64,000 bases of DNA, taken from the NCBI GenBank assembly GCA_937951675.1, contig CALFBI010000024.1, positions 1 through 64,000 on the forward strand. Reading direction: 5' to 3'. Under the pieces are notes generated by a model that was given only the letters and a program-made list of their open reading frames with translations, made no database searches and was not told the DNA's origin. Position numbers and translations under genes: made by a program. How positions within the stretch are numbered: the first letter of the stretch is position 1; the number at the start of each line of letters is the position of its first letter. This DNA is from an uncultured Verrucomicrobiales bacterium. Lineage in GTDB: Bacteria; Verrucomicrobiota; Verrucomicrobiia; Verrucomicrobiales; Akkermansiaceae. Of the stretch, positions 1-8,903 are shown one piece after another.

Positions 1-1
1 C

Positions 2-103
2 GTGCTCAAAGAAACACTGAATGTCCCTACCTATATCGGGATCAGTTTATCAATCATTGCCTTCCTGGTGCTCGCGTGGTGGCCTGAAATAAAAAGTGAG
101 TGA
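2..103 (+). CDS. C-terminal end of a membrane protein (5' part outside window)
   Basis: An open frame enters from the left edge and ends at TGA (101-103). The last 33 residues contain one hydrophobic stretch (IGISLSIIAFLVLAWW) followed by a short charged tail ending KSE, as at the C-terminus of a polytopic transporter. The frame has no start inside the window. The family cannot be named from 33 residues; a sodium:solute symporter-type transporter is one guess given the polysaccharide-degradation neighbour, but nothing in the sequence proves it. Confidence 0.5.
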   Translation: MLKETLNVPTYIGISLSIIAFLVLAWWPEIKSE

Positions 104-222
104 CTCCGAATCGATACTGATGCGTCAAGTTGAACAATCATAAAGCCTTCGAAGCTAGCTAACAAACCCGGCCTTTTTCCTTTTTTATCTTTGATGCTCG
201 CCGCCTGGTCCATTGACAAGCC

Positions 223-232
223 GGGAGGTGAT
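223..232 (+). promoter_or_regulatory. Near-perfect Shine-Dalgarno sequence of the leader ORF
   Basis: GGGAGGTGAT matches the anti-SD complement almost fully and lies 8 bases before the ATG at 241. It stands out because most genes in this window have no SD-like element. It positions ribosomes on the short leader ORF rather than directly on the ATG of the large gene at 276. Confidence 0.6.
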
Positions 233-240
233 ATCTCAGT

Positions 241-279
241 ATGTCTTTTCGACCTTTTTACTCGTTCATCCTGCTATGA
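241..279 (+). CDS. 12-codon leader ORF overlapping the start of the heparinase-fold gene
   Basis: ATG at 241 opens a 12-residue ORF (MSFRPFYSFILL) that stops at TGA 277-279. The stop shares ATGA with the start codon of the downstream gene at 276, the classic arrangement for translational coupling. A strong SD sits 8 bases upstream of the leader ATG. The peptide is aromatic and hydrophobic, with no obvious run of a single regulatory amino acid. Whether the peptide has a function or the ORF only delivers ribosomes is unknown. Confidence 0.45.
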   Translation: MSFRPFYSFILL

Positions 280-3200
280 GAAACTTTGCTACACTTGCTA
301 TCACCGCTATTTTCAGCCTTTGGGGCGCCCCCGCCTTGATGGCAGATTCAGCTCCCATTGCTTCTTTCAATTTTGACCGCCTAGAGGAAGTCAATACTCA
401 TTGGAGCGACCCAAAGCAACCTCTGCCAAAACAAGTTCCAGGGCCTAGTAAAGCTTATGGCAAAGCGGTTGATTTCTCTCAAACAGAGGGTTGTTACACG
501 ATCCCCTTCAATGCGGACCAATATCAATTAGGGGATCTCGATAGCACCAAAGGCATCACGATTGCCTTCTGGGTCAAACACAAGTTCGAACAACGAGACC
601 AAAATCACCGCATCATCACAGGCCCAGGAATTGATGTCACGATGATGAAAGGGCCTTATCATCTCAATGTTTATACAGGAAATGCTGTTAGCTGCCATGT
701 CAAACTTGGCCCCAAAAAAGTCGATGTCCTAGATGGAAAATGGCATCACGTCGTCATTAGCACCGCCTTTGAGCCAAGTGATGAGAATTGCAAAATTTAT
801 GTCGATGGTGAATTCCTGCGATCCTTGAGAGGCACTTTTCTGCAAAGCTTTACGGCCTCAGCAAAGCGAGGAGCCTTTATTATTGGAGCTCGTAATAAAA
901 ATGGGAAAATGGGATTCCGGGGAGCTCTCGACGAAGTCAACATCTACGACCGAGCGATCGGTTCGCACGAAGTCGCTCATTTAGCGGCAGGAGGCGTCTC
1001 CGCAGGGATTGATCAAGAAATTTGGCTTCCAGAGCCCGCCATTGTTCATGGGTTCTCTAAGCAAGCCGCAAGCTGGTCCATTAAAGGCGCCGGCCGAACA
1101 AAAATTGCCGATAAAAATGCAGCTAAAACAAAAATTCATTTCTCCGAAGCTGGCACCTACAGCGCCACCTACACAAATCGCCAAGGGCAATCCAAATCCG
1201 TCAAGATTAAGGTCAACCCTCCCACCGCACCCACGATCGTGCTTCGCGGCCCGGAAGGAAGAACGCTCAAGACGAACCAAAACTATCTTTTAGAAGCATC
1301 CGTCACGTCTCCCTACTCGAATGAACAAATTAAAGTCGAATGGAAGCAAATTTCTGGTCCTTCTTCTGCATCAATTGTTCCCGATAAAACAACCCTCCAG
1401 GCTCGTCTCAAATTTTCCCAAGCAGGATTGTATGAATTCCAAGCTTCTTCCAAAATTGATAAGCTTGAAGGTTCTGATTTCGTTCAACTTTCGGTCAAAC
1501 AACCTCTTGCTCCACAGCACTACACCGACCTCTATAACCCTATTTACAGCATCGGCTTTGAATCTCCTCCCACCCGTAGCCCTCTTTTAACCGAAGACCT
1601 TTCCGAAAACACTGGATATCTCTATAAAATAAAAAAGGGCTCTCTCCCTAAACTCACCAAAGGTGCCCGTGATTTCACAGGGCATGCCCTCGACCTTTCG
1701 GGCTCAACCGCAGTGCCTGCCATTTATAACCGTAATACCAACTCTCTTTTCGGTCATGTGCGCCTTGCCAAAGGGTTTGGGGTTTCCTTTTGGGTCAAAG
1801 GAGAACGACCTCACAACAATGCTAACATTTTAAACTTCGGTAACTTTCGCGTCTTTCCTGATGGGAGAGAAGAACACGCCAAGGGGCTCAATATCAACAT
1901 TGGGAGAAATGGTAAATTCACGGCCCGCCCTCCCGGAAGCCTCTTTGACGGAAAATGGCACCACTGTGTTATTACCGGCTCTTTTGATCCTTCCAATTCC
2001 TGGGTCAAAGTCTACCTCGACGGAGTTCTAACCACGGAGTCCACTTACAATATCGATGACCTCTATATTGATTCCTTCAACTCTTCCGAACCCGCTCATT
2101 GGCATTATTTAGGAGGACGAAAAGAAGACTTCCAGACCTTTAATGGAAGTCTTGATGACATCACGGCCTTCACGAGACCGCTTGACGAAGCCACCATCAA
2201 AGGACTTTTCGAAGGCCCTGATGCGGAGGTTTTAGAAGGCCTCACCAAGGCGGCCGTTGAAGTGAACACAGGGATCAATCAACAGATTGCAATGCCTGCG
2301 ACCAAGACAACTCTCAAAGGCTCTGTCAGGCATGCTCGAGAAGGCACTCGTTATCAATGGTCACTCTTATCGGGGGACGGCACCGCTACTTTCAGCGAAC
2401 CAAACAGCTTAACAACTGAAGTAACCTTTGATCACCAACTCCCTAGTATCAACCCAGATTATGGAAGCTACCGGATTCGGCTGGAGGCCAAAAGCCCCGA
2501 AGGCTTAATCTCGCATGACGAGATGACAGTATCTTGTTACACGCCTTCTGACAAAAAAGTGCGGCCATCAAGCCCCCTCCCAGCGGCAGGAGTTCACCCC
2601 CGTATCCTTTTCTCTCCTTCGGACATCCCTTTCATTCGAGAGAATTGCAAGACAGACCCTCTTGCAATCGCCTCACTCGCTCGAATCAAAAAAGACTCCC
2701 AGCGTAAACTCGACGCCCCTCAAACTCCTCAAGGAATCACCTACCAAAAATTCAAAGCAGGTGAACGCTTCGACCCTACTCCTGGATTAGTAAGTTACGA
2801 TTCGGATGTCGCCCGAAACATCTCAGGAGAAGCCGGAAGTCTCTACAACGTGATGTATGCTAGAGCTTTCGTGGCTTTCATTGAAAACGACCTTCCTAAA
2901 CAAAAGGAAATCGCTGAAGTCGCCAGTCATATCGCCGCAGAACATAGCAAAGTTTATAAACCTAACTACGAAAATAAACTCACTCACGATGTCGCCTCAC
3001 CTCTTGCCATGACTTACGACATCCTCGCTCCCATCATGAGTGAGAAACAGAGAAAGCCAATCCGTGAGCTTCTCTCCAAAATGACTAAATTCCGTCAAAC
3101 TTATGGGTCCGCTCATGAAGCGATTGAAGCATGTGGAAACTGGAACACCTTCCATGACCACATTCTCATTGCCGCATTAGCGATCGAAGGGGAAGAAGGT

Positions 3201-4691
3201 TACGACCCTAGGCTCCTAGAACAAAATACGATTAAGCTCCGCAATTTCTTTACTCGTTATGGAATGTATCCATCTGGATGTGCTCATGAAGGATGGGGGT
3301 ATTTTAACTTCGGGCTCGGGAATGCTACTTTCTCAACACTAGCTACAGCAAGGCGTGATGAAAACTTTTTCAAAACAACGGCCCTCAGCCGAACTCTCGA
3401 CATGGCATTCCGCAATCTAGTGACATGGGAGGGAGGGGTTCGTGGGAATCATGATATCCCTGCTGGGATCGTCTCTCAAATCATGCCTTTCACGATCGTT
3501 GCGGCACGTGTTTACGATGACCCTATTGTCTCTTTCCTTCAAAAAACGTTGCAGGATGGAATTGTTGAAAAGAAAAAAGACCAGCGAAATCTCACTCTCC
3601 TCACCGCTCTCTTCGCCCAAAGCTTCCCTGAAGAGATGGATTATAAGAAAACCGCAGATCAACTCTCACTCGATGTCTTCTGTAAAGACACCGGTTACAT
3701 GACGACTCGTTCTTCATGGGAAGAGGACGGCCTTCATTTCGTCTTCCGCTGCCGAATGGATAAATACTTCGTCGGGCACGTCCACCCCGACGTGAACGCC
3801 TTCGAGCTATGGTCTCATCAACGCCACTGGTTCATGGACCTTGGTAAGTTCGAAATCGAAAATGACTTCCACTCGACGGTTCTCATCGATGGTATCGGCG
3901 GAGGAGGAAGTCTCAATTGGTGGACATGGCCCTCTCTCCCTGGACGTTTTTTACATTACGAACAATCTGATGATCACGTGCTTGGGGTTGGCGACGCAGA
4001 AGCCTTTTACGACTATGCTCGCTACGCAAGCAAAAGCCCTACCGGATATGTCACTCCCGCGATCAAAAACAAATTAGGCCTTACCAATGCTTCCGTCCTC
4101 AACCATGGATTAACCTGGAAAGACTTCACCTATCCAAGCACAGATCCTAAACAGCTTCCAGAGTGGCGAAATAAATCGATCTCTTTTGATTTCGCATATC
4201 GCTCCGGAGATAAACCGCTCTTTGTCTTTAACCCGGTAGAAAAGGCCCTCCGTTCTGCTGCGCTTTATCGGAAAGGAGCTCCTTTTATCATCATCCAAGA
4301 TGACATCAAAAAAGATGAGCAAAAATATACCTACAGCTGGCTAGCTAATATGCTTCCCGAGGCAATCGAGGTCATCAAATCGAGCCCAGACACCTTACTT
4401 CTCAAGCATAAAAAAGACCCCCTCGAAACAGGGCCACGTTTACTCGTCAAGGTTCTCGGAGTTCAAGGGAAGTCTAGTATCCGCTTAGAAGAGCACACTG
4501 TTAAAGCGAGTCAACTAAAGGTCACTCGGGTGCAAATCGACGCCAAAGGCACCACTAACCCACGTTTTGAAGTCCTCCTTTACCCTCACCTCCCTGGTGA
4601 ACCTCTTCCTAAAGTCACAACAACCAAGGCCGAACATCAAGTCACGATAGGAAAAGACACCACCACTGTAACAAGAGGGATCAAGCCTTAA
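276..4691 (+). CDS. Gene A: secreted multi-domain heparinase II/III-fold protein with two LamG domains
   Basis: 1471 residues from the chosen start. The start at 276 was preferred because it begins a clean signal peptide (MRNFATLAITAIFSLWGAPA); an upstream TTG in frame would bury it. Order of domains: signal peptide; LamG/concanavalin-like domain (about 25-235, with GKWHHVVI and an IYVDGE strand); two PKD/Ig-like repeats (to about 410); second LamG (about 420-650, GKWHHCVITG); a PKD-like repeat; from about 771 an alpha-helical region starting GVHPRILFSP, typical of alginate-lyase/heparinase II/III toroids; from about 1140 a beta-sandwich with HVHPDVNAFELW. The expected role is secreted cleavage or binding of anionic polysaccharide. 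It shares the phrase IEGEEGYDPR with the protein at 18353, so the two are paralogues. The exact substrate and lyase family cannot be assigned from sequence alone. Confidence 0.8.
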   Translation: MRNFATLAITAIFSLWGAPALMADSAPIASFNFDRLEEVNTHWSDPKQPLPKQVPGPSKAYGKAVDFSQTEGCYTIPFNADQYQLGDLDSTKGITIAFWVKHKFEQRDQNHRIITGPGIDVTMMKGPYHLNVYTGNAVSCHVKLGPKKVDVLDGKWHHVVISTAFEPSDENCKIYVDGEFLRSLRGTFLQSFTASAKRGAFIIGARNKNGKMGFRGALDEVNIYDRAIGSHEVAHLAAGGVSAGIDQEIWLPEPAIVHGFSKQAASWSIKGAGRTKIADKNAAKTKIHFSEAGTYSATYTNRQGQSKSVKIKVNPPTAPTIVLRGPEGRTLKTNQNYLLEASVTSPYSNEQIKVEWKQISGPSSASIVPDKTTLQARLKFSQAGLYEFQASSKIDKLEGSDFVQLSVKQPLAPQHYTDLYNPIYSIGFESPPTRSPLLTEDLSENTGYLYKIKKGSLPKLTKGARDFTGHALDLSGSTAVPAIYNRNTNSLFGHVRLAKGFGVSFWVKGERPHNNANILNFGNFRVFPDGREEHAKGLNINIGRNGKFTARPPGSLFDGKWHHCVITGSFDPSNSWVKVYLDGVLTTESTYNIDDLYIDSFNSSEPAHWHYLGGRKEDFQTFNGSLDDITAFTRPLDEATIKGLFEGPDAEVLEGLTKAAVEVNTGINQQIAMPATKTTLKGSVRHAREGTRYQWSLLSGDGTATFSEPNSLTTEVTFDHQLPSINPDYGSYRIRLEAKSPEGLISHDEMTVSCYTPSDKKVRPSSPLPAAGVHPRILFSPSDIPFIRENCKTDPLAIASLARIKKDSQRKLDAPQTPQGITYQKFKAGERFDPTPGLVSYDSDVARNISGEAGSLYNVMYARAFVAFIENDLPKQKEIAEVASHIAAEHSKVYKPNYENKLTHDVASPLAMTYDILAPIMSEKQRKPIRELLSKMTKFRQTYGSAHEAIEACGNWNTFHDHILIAALAIEGEEGYDPRLLEQNTIKLRNFFTRYGMYPSGCAHEGWGYFNFGLGNATFSTLATARRDENFFKTTALSRTLDMAFRNLVTWEGGVRGNHDIPAGIVSQIMPFTIVAARVYDDPIVSFLQKTLQDGIVEKKKDQRNLTLLTALFAQSFPEEMDYKKTADQLSLDVFCKDTGYMTTRSSWEEDGLHFVFRCRMDKYFVGHVHPDVNAFELWSHQRHWFMDLGKFEIENDFHSTVLIDGIGGGGSLNWWTWPSLPGRFLHYEQSDDHVLGVGDAEAFYDYARYASKSPTGYVTPAIKNKLGLTNASVLNHGLTWKDFTYPSTDPKQLPEWRNKSISFDFAYRSGDKPLFVFNPVEKALRSAALYRKGAPFIIIQDDIKKDEQKYTYSWLANMLPEAIEVIKSSPDTLLLKHKKDPLETGPRLLVKVLGVQGKSSIRLEEHTVKASQLKVTRVQIDAKGTTNPRFEVLLYPHLPGEPLPKVTTTKAEHQVTIGKDTTTVTRGIKP

Positions 4692-4738
4692 TACCATTGT
4701 TTCAACAGTCCTAGGCTCTTAATGACTTTTTGAGAGCC

Positions 4739-5407
4739 CTAGATGCTTGACCAGCTCTCCCAGTCATAGCTTTCCAAGCCTCGAAAGCTTTTTTTATAAT
4801 CATAAGCACTCGGCTCAATCGTTCCGTATCCACTATAATAATATTGCTTCTGTTGCATGAGCGCCCACTCGATTTCATTCAACATCGTGAGAATCCCTAA
4901 ACCTCTCGCGGCATATTCAGGGTCAAAAAACCCATAAATACTAGAAACGGAGCTTCTCCCAACGTCAAAGAAGCTCGCTGCTACAAGCTTCCCGTCTTGA
5001 CGAAGTGAAAGCTGTAAGCAAGGCCCTGGAACCTCATTAGGTCGGTCCCCTAAAAAGTCCGAAAGAGCGCCCGGAATGTTTTCTCGAAAGCGCACCTTAT
5101 GTTTCTCGAATAACTCTTCCTCTTCCTGGCCAGGATTTGCTGGCGCAACAGTTTCTTTGAGATCTTGGTTTTTACGGCGCTTTCGACGCTGACTTTTACT
5201 GGGACTAAACTCTGAGAGATTGATTCTCAAAGGTGTCACCCGAGACCAACAATCTTTTTCGAGGTGATAACTATTGCGAAAGAATGATTCACCAAAATGC
5301 CTCCACCCTAAGGAAAGCAAATGATCTAACCCTTCAGGAGAGATTTCATTTAACTCCCCTCTTTCAAGGATACATGGCCAGTTCGGAAAGACTTCTCTAG
5401 GGTCCAT
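4739..5407 (-). CDS. Arginyl/leucyl-tRNA--protein transferase-like (ATE C-terminal GNAT domain)
   Basis: 222 residues. The C-terminal half carries the features of the ATE/Bpt aminoacyl-tRNA-protein transferase fold: GFFDPEYAARGLGILTMLNE, then a YYYSGYGTIE segment and a Y-D-Y-K tail. Family members attach Arg or Leu to N-termini of proteins, creating N-degrons. The N-terminal cysteine-rich motif found in eukaryotic ATE1 is not visible; only scattered cysteines occur. A basic, low-complexity linker (SKSQRRKRRKNQ) precedes the catalytic half. The ATG overlaps the TAA of the upstream HAD gene by one base (TAATG), indicating co-translation with it in the thrS-infC gene run. The amino acid transferred cannot be predicted. 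Confidence 0.6.
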   Translation of the reverse strand: MDPREVFPNWPCILERGELNEISPEGLDHLLSLGWRHFGESFFRNSYHLEKDCWSRVTPLRINLSEFSPSKSQRRKRRKNQDLKETVAPANPGQEEEELFEKHKVRFRENIPGALSDFLGDRPNEVPGPCLQLSLRQDGKLVAASFFDVGRSSVSSIYGFFDPEYAARGLGILTMLNEIEWALMQQKQYYYSGYGTIEPSAYDYKKSFRGLESYDWESWSSI

Positions 5408-6084
5408 TAACGAGATTCTATCATCTCGAGGATCCGTTGGGTATCCGAAAGGTCTTCTACCAAAAATTCAGGACCATACTCCTCAAGATCTGCAATTTTG
5501 AAATTTCCGGTGCCCACGATTAAAGAGGCGGCCCCACATGCTTTGGCACAGGCAATATCTTTCGGGGTATCTCCGATCACTAAAGTTTCAAAAGGGAAAA
5601 AAGCGTGCTGATACTCTACCGAAGCGCGCTCCATCGCAATAGGACCTAAAAGATTACGGTCGTGATGATCACTCCCATAAGCGCCAAAATGAAAAAACTC
5701 ACTAATGCCAAAAGCTTCTACCTTCAGACGAGCTCCTTCTGTTGTATTTCCAGTCAAAAGCCCGCAAGGCCAGTTCTTTTCAACCACTTTTTCAAGAAGA
5801 GGCAACACCCCAGGGAGGAGTGCTCCTTGGTATAAATCGTTCGCGAGATTTTCCTTAAGCTTCCGGTGATACACCTCAAAGTAATGATCGATCTTCGAAG
5901 ATTCGATCTTAAGTCCAAAATGCTCAAAAAAATTACGGACAATGCCGAGGTCGGTGCTCCCAGCTAAATCAAGCTGGGGGCCTTCCGCCTCAAAAACCTC
6001 TACCGCAGCAGCCTTTAAGGCCGCCATTCCAGCCCCTCCGGTATCCATGAGTGTTCCATCGATATCAAAGAGAAGGAGCGGCAT
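5407..6084 (-). CDS. HAD-superfamily hydrolase, phosphoglycolate phosphatase-like
   Basis: 225 residues. HAD motif I is LLFDIDGTLMDTGGAG with the nucleophile and acid aspartates near the N-terminus; motif II is LLTGNT; motif IV is VIGDTPKDIACA. The helical cap between motifs I and II places it with subfamily I phosphatases such as Gph. It probably removes phosphate from a small metabolite, perhaps 2-phosphoglycolate; the substrate is an inference. It lies 21 bp after infC and overlaps the transferase-like gene downstream by one base, so it is part of the same minus-strand transcript. Confidence 0.8.
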   Translation of the reverse strand: MPLLLFDIDGTLMDTGGAGMAALKAAAVEVFEAEGPQLDLAGSTDLGIVRNFFEHFGLKIESSKIDHYFEVYHRKLKENLANDLYQGALLPGVLPLLEKVVEKNWPCGLLTGNTTEGARLKVEAFGISEFFHFGAYGSDHHDRNLLGPIAMERASVEYQHAFFPFETLVIGDTPKDIACAKACGAASLIVGTGNFKIADLEEYGPEFLVEDLSDTQRILEMIESR

Positions 6085-6105
6085 GAGAGATTTCGTTTTT
6101 AAATG

Positions 6106-6768
6106 TTATTCAGCGGTGCTGTTTTCAGGAGCGTCTTCCGTTTCCGTCGTCTTTTCGGTAACTTTTTCGCTCACTTCATCAATGATTTCTTCGTCGATCA
6201 CGTCATCATCTCCCTCCGCTTTCTGATCAACAAGGTCGGCATGTTGAATCATAAACTTCGGCTTCTGCTGATCTTTAGGAAGAGGCATCAGAGACATTCC
6301 TACAATCCGTCCGGAAATTCGTGGAGCTTGTTCGGCTTGTGCCATTCCGGTGAGTTCAGAACGAATTTTTTCCATAACCTCAACCCCGATTTCTTTGTGC
6401 GCATTTTCACGCCCACGGAATTGTAAAACCATCCGCACTTTATGTCCCTCACTGAGGAACTTCTCGGTGCGAGCCATCTTAATGTTATAATCGTGTTCTT
6501 CGGTGCGAACTCTGAATTTGATTTCTTTCAGCTTCGTCGTCGTTTTCACACTATTTTTCTTAAGCTTCGACTGCTCATACTTCCACTTCCCGTAATCACA
6601 GATACGGGCAATTGGAGGATCAGTTGTGCTCGTCACTTCGACCAAATCGAAACCATAAGCCTTAGCCTTCTCGACCGCCTCTTTGGTATTCATGATTCCG
6701 ACTTGTTCTCCATTCGGCAGAACGACCCTCACTTTTGGAGCTCTGATACGTTCGTTGACTCGCGTCAT
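6106..6768 (-). CDS. infC: Translation initiation factor IF-3
   Basis: 220 residues from the ATG. IF-3 keeps the 30S subunit free of 50S and proofreads start-codon selection. The N domain (VNERIRAPKV, then GEQVGI and DLVEVTSTTDPPIARICDYGK), the lysine-rich linker, and the C domain (KEIKFRVRT, LQFRGRENAHKEIG) are all present. About 45 extra residues at the C-terminus are strongly acidic (DDDVIDEEIIDEVSEK) and absent from the E. coli protein. The frame stays open 13 codons upstream to an ATA codon at 6807 and encodes a basic segment (AKPKRRKPSRRD), so the true start may be that non-canonical codon. It follows thrS by about 100-145 bp. The usual rpmI-rplT genes do not follow it. Confidence 0.95.
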   Translation of the reverse strand: MTRVNERIRAPKVRVVLPNGEQVGIMNTKEAVEKAKAYGFDLVEVTSTTDPPIARICDYGKWKYEQSKLKKNSVKTTTKLKEIKFRVRTEEHDYNIKMARTEKFLSEGHKVRMVLQFRGRENAHKEIGVEVMEKIRSELTGMAQAEQAPRISGRIVGMSLMPLPKDQQKPKFMIQHADLVDQKAEGDDDVIDEEIIDEVSEKVTEKTTETEDAPENSTAE

Positions 6769-6912
6769 ATCACGACGCGACGGTTTTCTTCTTTTTGGCT
6801 TAGCTATGGTTCTTAACGGTTAGGTTAATAAAACAACCCTCTTCGAAAAAAAGGTTGAGGAAAGGAATGACATCATCTGGAAATTCATACAATAGAGAAA
6901 ACGCTCGCTCGA

Positions 6913-8793
6913 CTACAGTGAGCGCGTTTCAATTTCAGATTGGATCGTCTTAATAAATTCATTGAGAGGGAAAACCCCGAGGTCGTCGCGGTCACGGTGG
7001 CGCACGCTGACAGCATCCTGTTCCGCTTCACGTCCACCGATTACCAACATGTAAGGAACTCTATCCAAACGGGCAAGCCGAATCTTTGCTCCAACCTTAT
7101 CTGAACTGCGATCCACAACGACGCGAACTCCGATTTTGGCTAATTTCTCGGCTGTTTTTTCGGCATATTCAAGCTGTCCATCCGTGATGGGCAAAACTCT
7201 CACTTGCTCTGGAGCGAGCCAAGTTGGGAACTTTCCAGCAAAATGTTCAATGAGTAGACCTGTAAAGCGTTCTAATGAGCCAAATGGCGCACGGTGAATC
7301 ATCACGGGGCGGTGCGGCTTGTTATCTGAACCTATATAGCTCAGATTAAATCGCTCTGGTAAATTGTAGTCCACCTGCACGGTGCCTAGCTGCCATTCAC
7401 GCCCGATCACATCTTTCACCACAAAATCAATTTTAGGCCCGTAGAAGGCGGCCTCTCCTGGTTCTTCGATATAATCGACTCCCATATGGATGACAGCCTT
7501 ACGAAGAGCGTCTTCTGCCTTGTCCCAATTTTCAGGATTTCCAACGTATTTACTCGAATCAGGGTCACGGAGAGAAAGTCGGACCGTGTAATCTTCCATT
7601 CCGAGGGTCGTAAGAACTTTTTTCACCAAATCAAGGCAACCATGCACCTCTTTTTCAACTTGGTCTGGGGTGCAGAAAAGGTGGGCATCATCTTGGGTAA
7701 AACCCCGCACCCGAGTCATGCCGCCCAGTTCCCCGCTTTGCTCCCAACGATAGACGGTCCCAAACTCTGCCAAGCGCACTGGTAAGTCACGATAACTCCG
7801 GTGCTCACTTGCATAGATTTTAATGTGATGAGGGCAGTTCATCGGCTTAAGCATGTAACCTTCGATCGTGCCGTCACGAAGTCCGTTAGTGAGCTGTGAA
7901 CACGTTGACCCATCTTCAGAAAGCTTCTCGATCTCATCCCGCTCAGGGATAGCAGGATACTGGCTATCAACATAATAAGGGAAATGCCCTGAAGTCCGGT
8001 AAAGGTCGAGCTTTCCAATATGCGGAGTGAAAACTTGAAAATACCCCTGTTGATCTAACTCTTCCGTAATAAAGTCCTGAAGTGAGCGCCGAACAAGAGC
8101 CCCTTTGGGTTTCCAGAGGATCAAGCCTTGCCCTACTGCTTCGTCGATGTGGAAAAGACCGAGTTCTCGGCCGAGTTTGCGGTGATCACGTTTCTTCGCC
8201 TCTTCAAGCTGTTCTAAATACTCTTCAAGCTGCGTTTTATTCTTAAAACAAGTGCCGTAAAGACGTTGTAACTGAGGCCGATCTTTATCCCCTTTGTAAA
8301 AGGCCGAAGCAACACTCATGAGCTTAAAGGCTTTACAATTCCCGGTGCGAGGAACGTGAGGACCTGCGCAAAGATCCCAAAAGTCTCCGTTTTTAAAGAG
8401 GGAGATTTCTTCCTCTTCGGGAATATCCTTGAGAAGATCTATTTTAAAAGTCGACTCGGTGGCACGTTCAGAAAGAGCCGAAAGACGCCCTGATTTCGCC
8501 AGCTCAAGCGCCTCATTCCGAGAAACCAATTCCTTTTCAAAGGTCTGGTTTTCTTTCACCACCTTTTTCATCTCCGCTTCGATTTTTTCAAAATCATCCG
8601 GAGAAATGCGGTGATCCAGCTCCATATCATAATAAAAACCGTTCTCAACAGGAGGACCTGCCGCGAGTTGAGTCTCTGGCCATAAACGTAAAATCGCAGT
8701 CGCCATTACATGGGCACATGAATGACGCAGACGATCGAGGTCTGACATTTGATGGCGTTCTTCCAGCGTTTTACGTTCCTTATTCTCTGACAT
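6913..8793 (-). CDS. thrS: Threonyl-tRNA synthetase lacking the N-terminal TGS domain
   Basis: 626 residues from the chosen ATG at 8793, which has AAGGA six bases upstream; a TTG 13 codons earlier is weaker. The protein charges tRNA-Thr. It begins almost directly with the N2 editing-type domain (LRHSCAHVMATAILRLWPET), so the roughly 60-residue TGS domain of the E. coli enzyme is missing. The class II core has MLKPMNCPHHIKIY, VYRWEQSGELGGMTRVRGF and MIHRAPFGSLERF with the cysteine and histidines of the zinc site. An extra segment of about 45 residues rich in charged residues sits after YYVDSQYP and before MLKPMNCP. The C-terminal anticodon-binding domain is complete. The next gene downstream is infC. 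Confidence 0.95.
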   Translation of the reverse strand: MSENKERKTLEERHQMSDLDRLRHSCAHVMATAILRLWPETQLAAGPPVENGFYYDMELDHRISPDDFEKIEAEMKKVVKENQTFEKELVSRNEALELAKSGRLSALSERATESTFKIDLLKDIPEEEEISLFKNGDFWDLCAGPHVPRTGNCKAFKLMSVASAFYKGDKDRPQLQRLYGTCFKNKTQLEEYLEQLEEAKKRDHRKLGRELGLFHIDEAVGQGLILWKPKGALVRRSLQDFITEELDQQGYFQVFTPHIGKLDLYRTSGHFPYYVDSQYPAIPERDEIEKLSEDGSTCSQLTNGLRDGTIEGYMLKPMNCPHHIKIYASEHRSYRDLPVRLAEFGTVYRWEQSGELGGMTRVRGFTQDDAHLFCTPDQVEKEVHGCLDLVKKVLTTLGMEDYTVRLSLRDPDSSKYVGNPENWDKAEDALRKAVIHMGVDYIEEPGEAAFYGPKIDFVVKDVIGREWQLGTVQVDYNLPERFNLSYIGSDNKPHRPVMIHRAPFGSLERFTGLLIEHFAGKFPTWLAPEQVRVLPITDGQLEYAEKTAEKLAKIGVRVVVDRSSDKVGAKIRLARLDRVPYMLVIGGREAEQDAVSVRHRDRDDLGVFPLNEFIKTIQSEIETRSL

Positions 8794-8903
8794 GGACGTC
8801 CTTGAGAAACCATTGCTACGCAAGGATTGCAACGGAAAAATCGCATCATCAATTCCAAAGAGATCTCCTTGCCGGATCCCTCATCTGAGCTCATCTTAGA
8901 GAC

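Noticed and set aside
4711-4742. Inverted repeat CTAGGCTCT/AGAGCCCTAG between convergent genes
   Set aside because: It has a bulge, overlaps a stop codon and lacks a T-run; too weak to call a terminator.
8794-8832. TTG start for thrS
   Set aside because: The ATG at 8793 has AAGGA at good spacing; the extra residues do not resemble a TGS domain.
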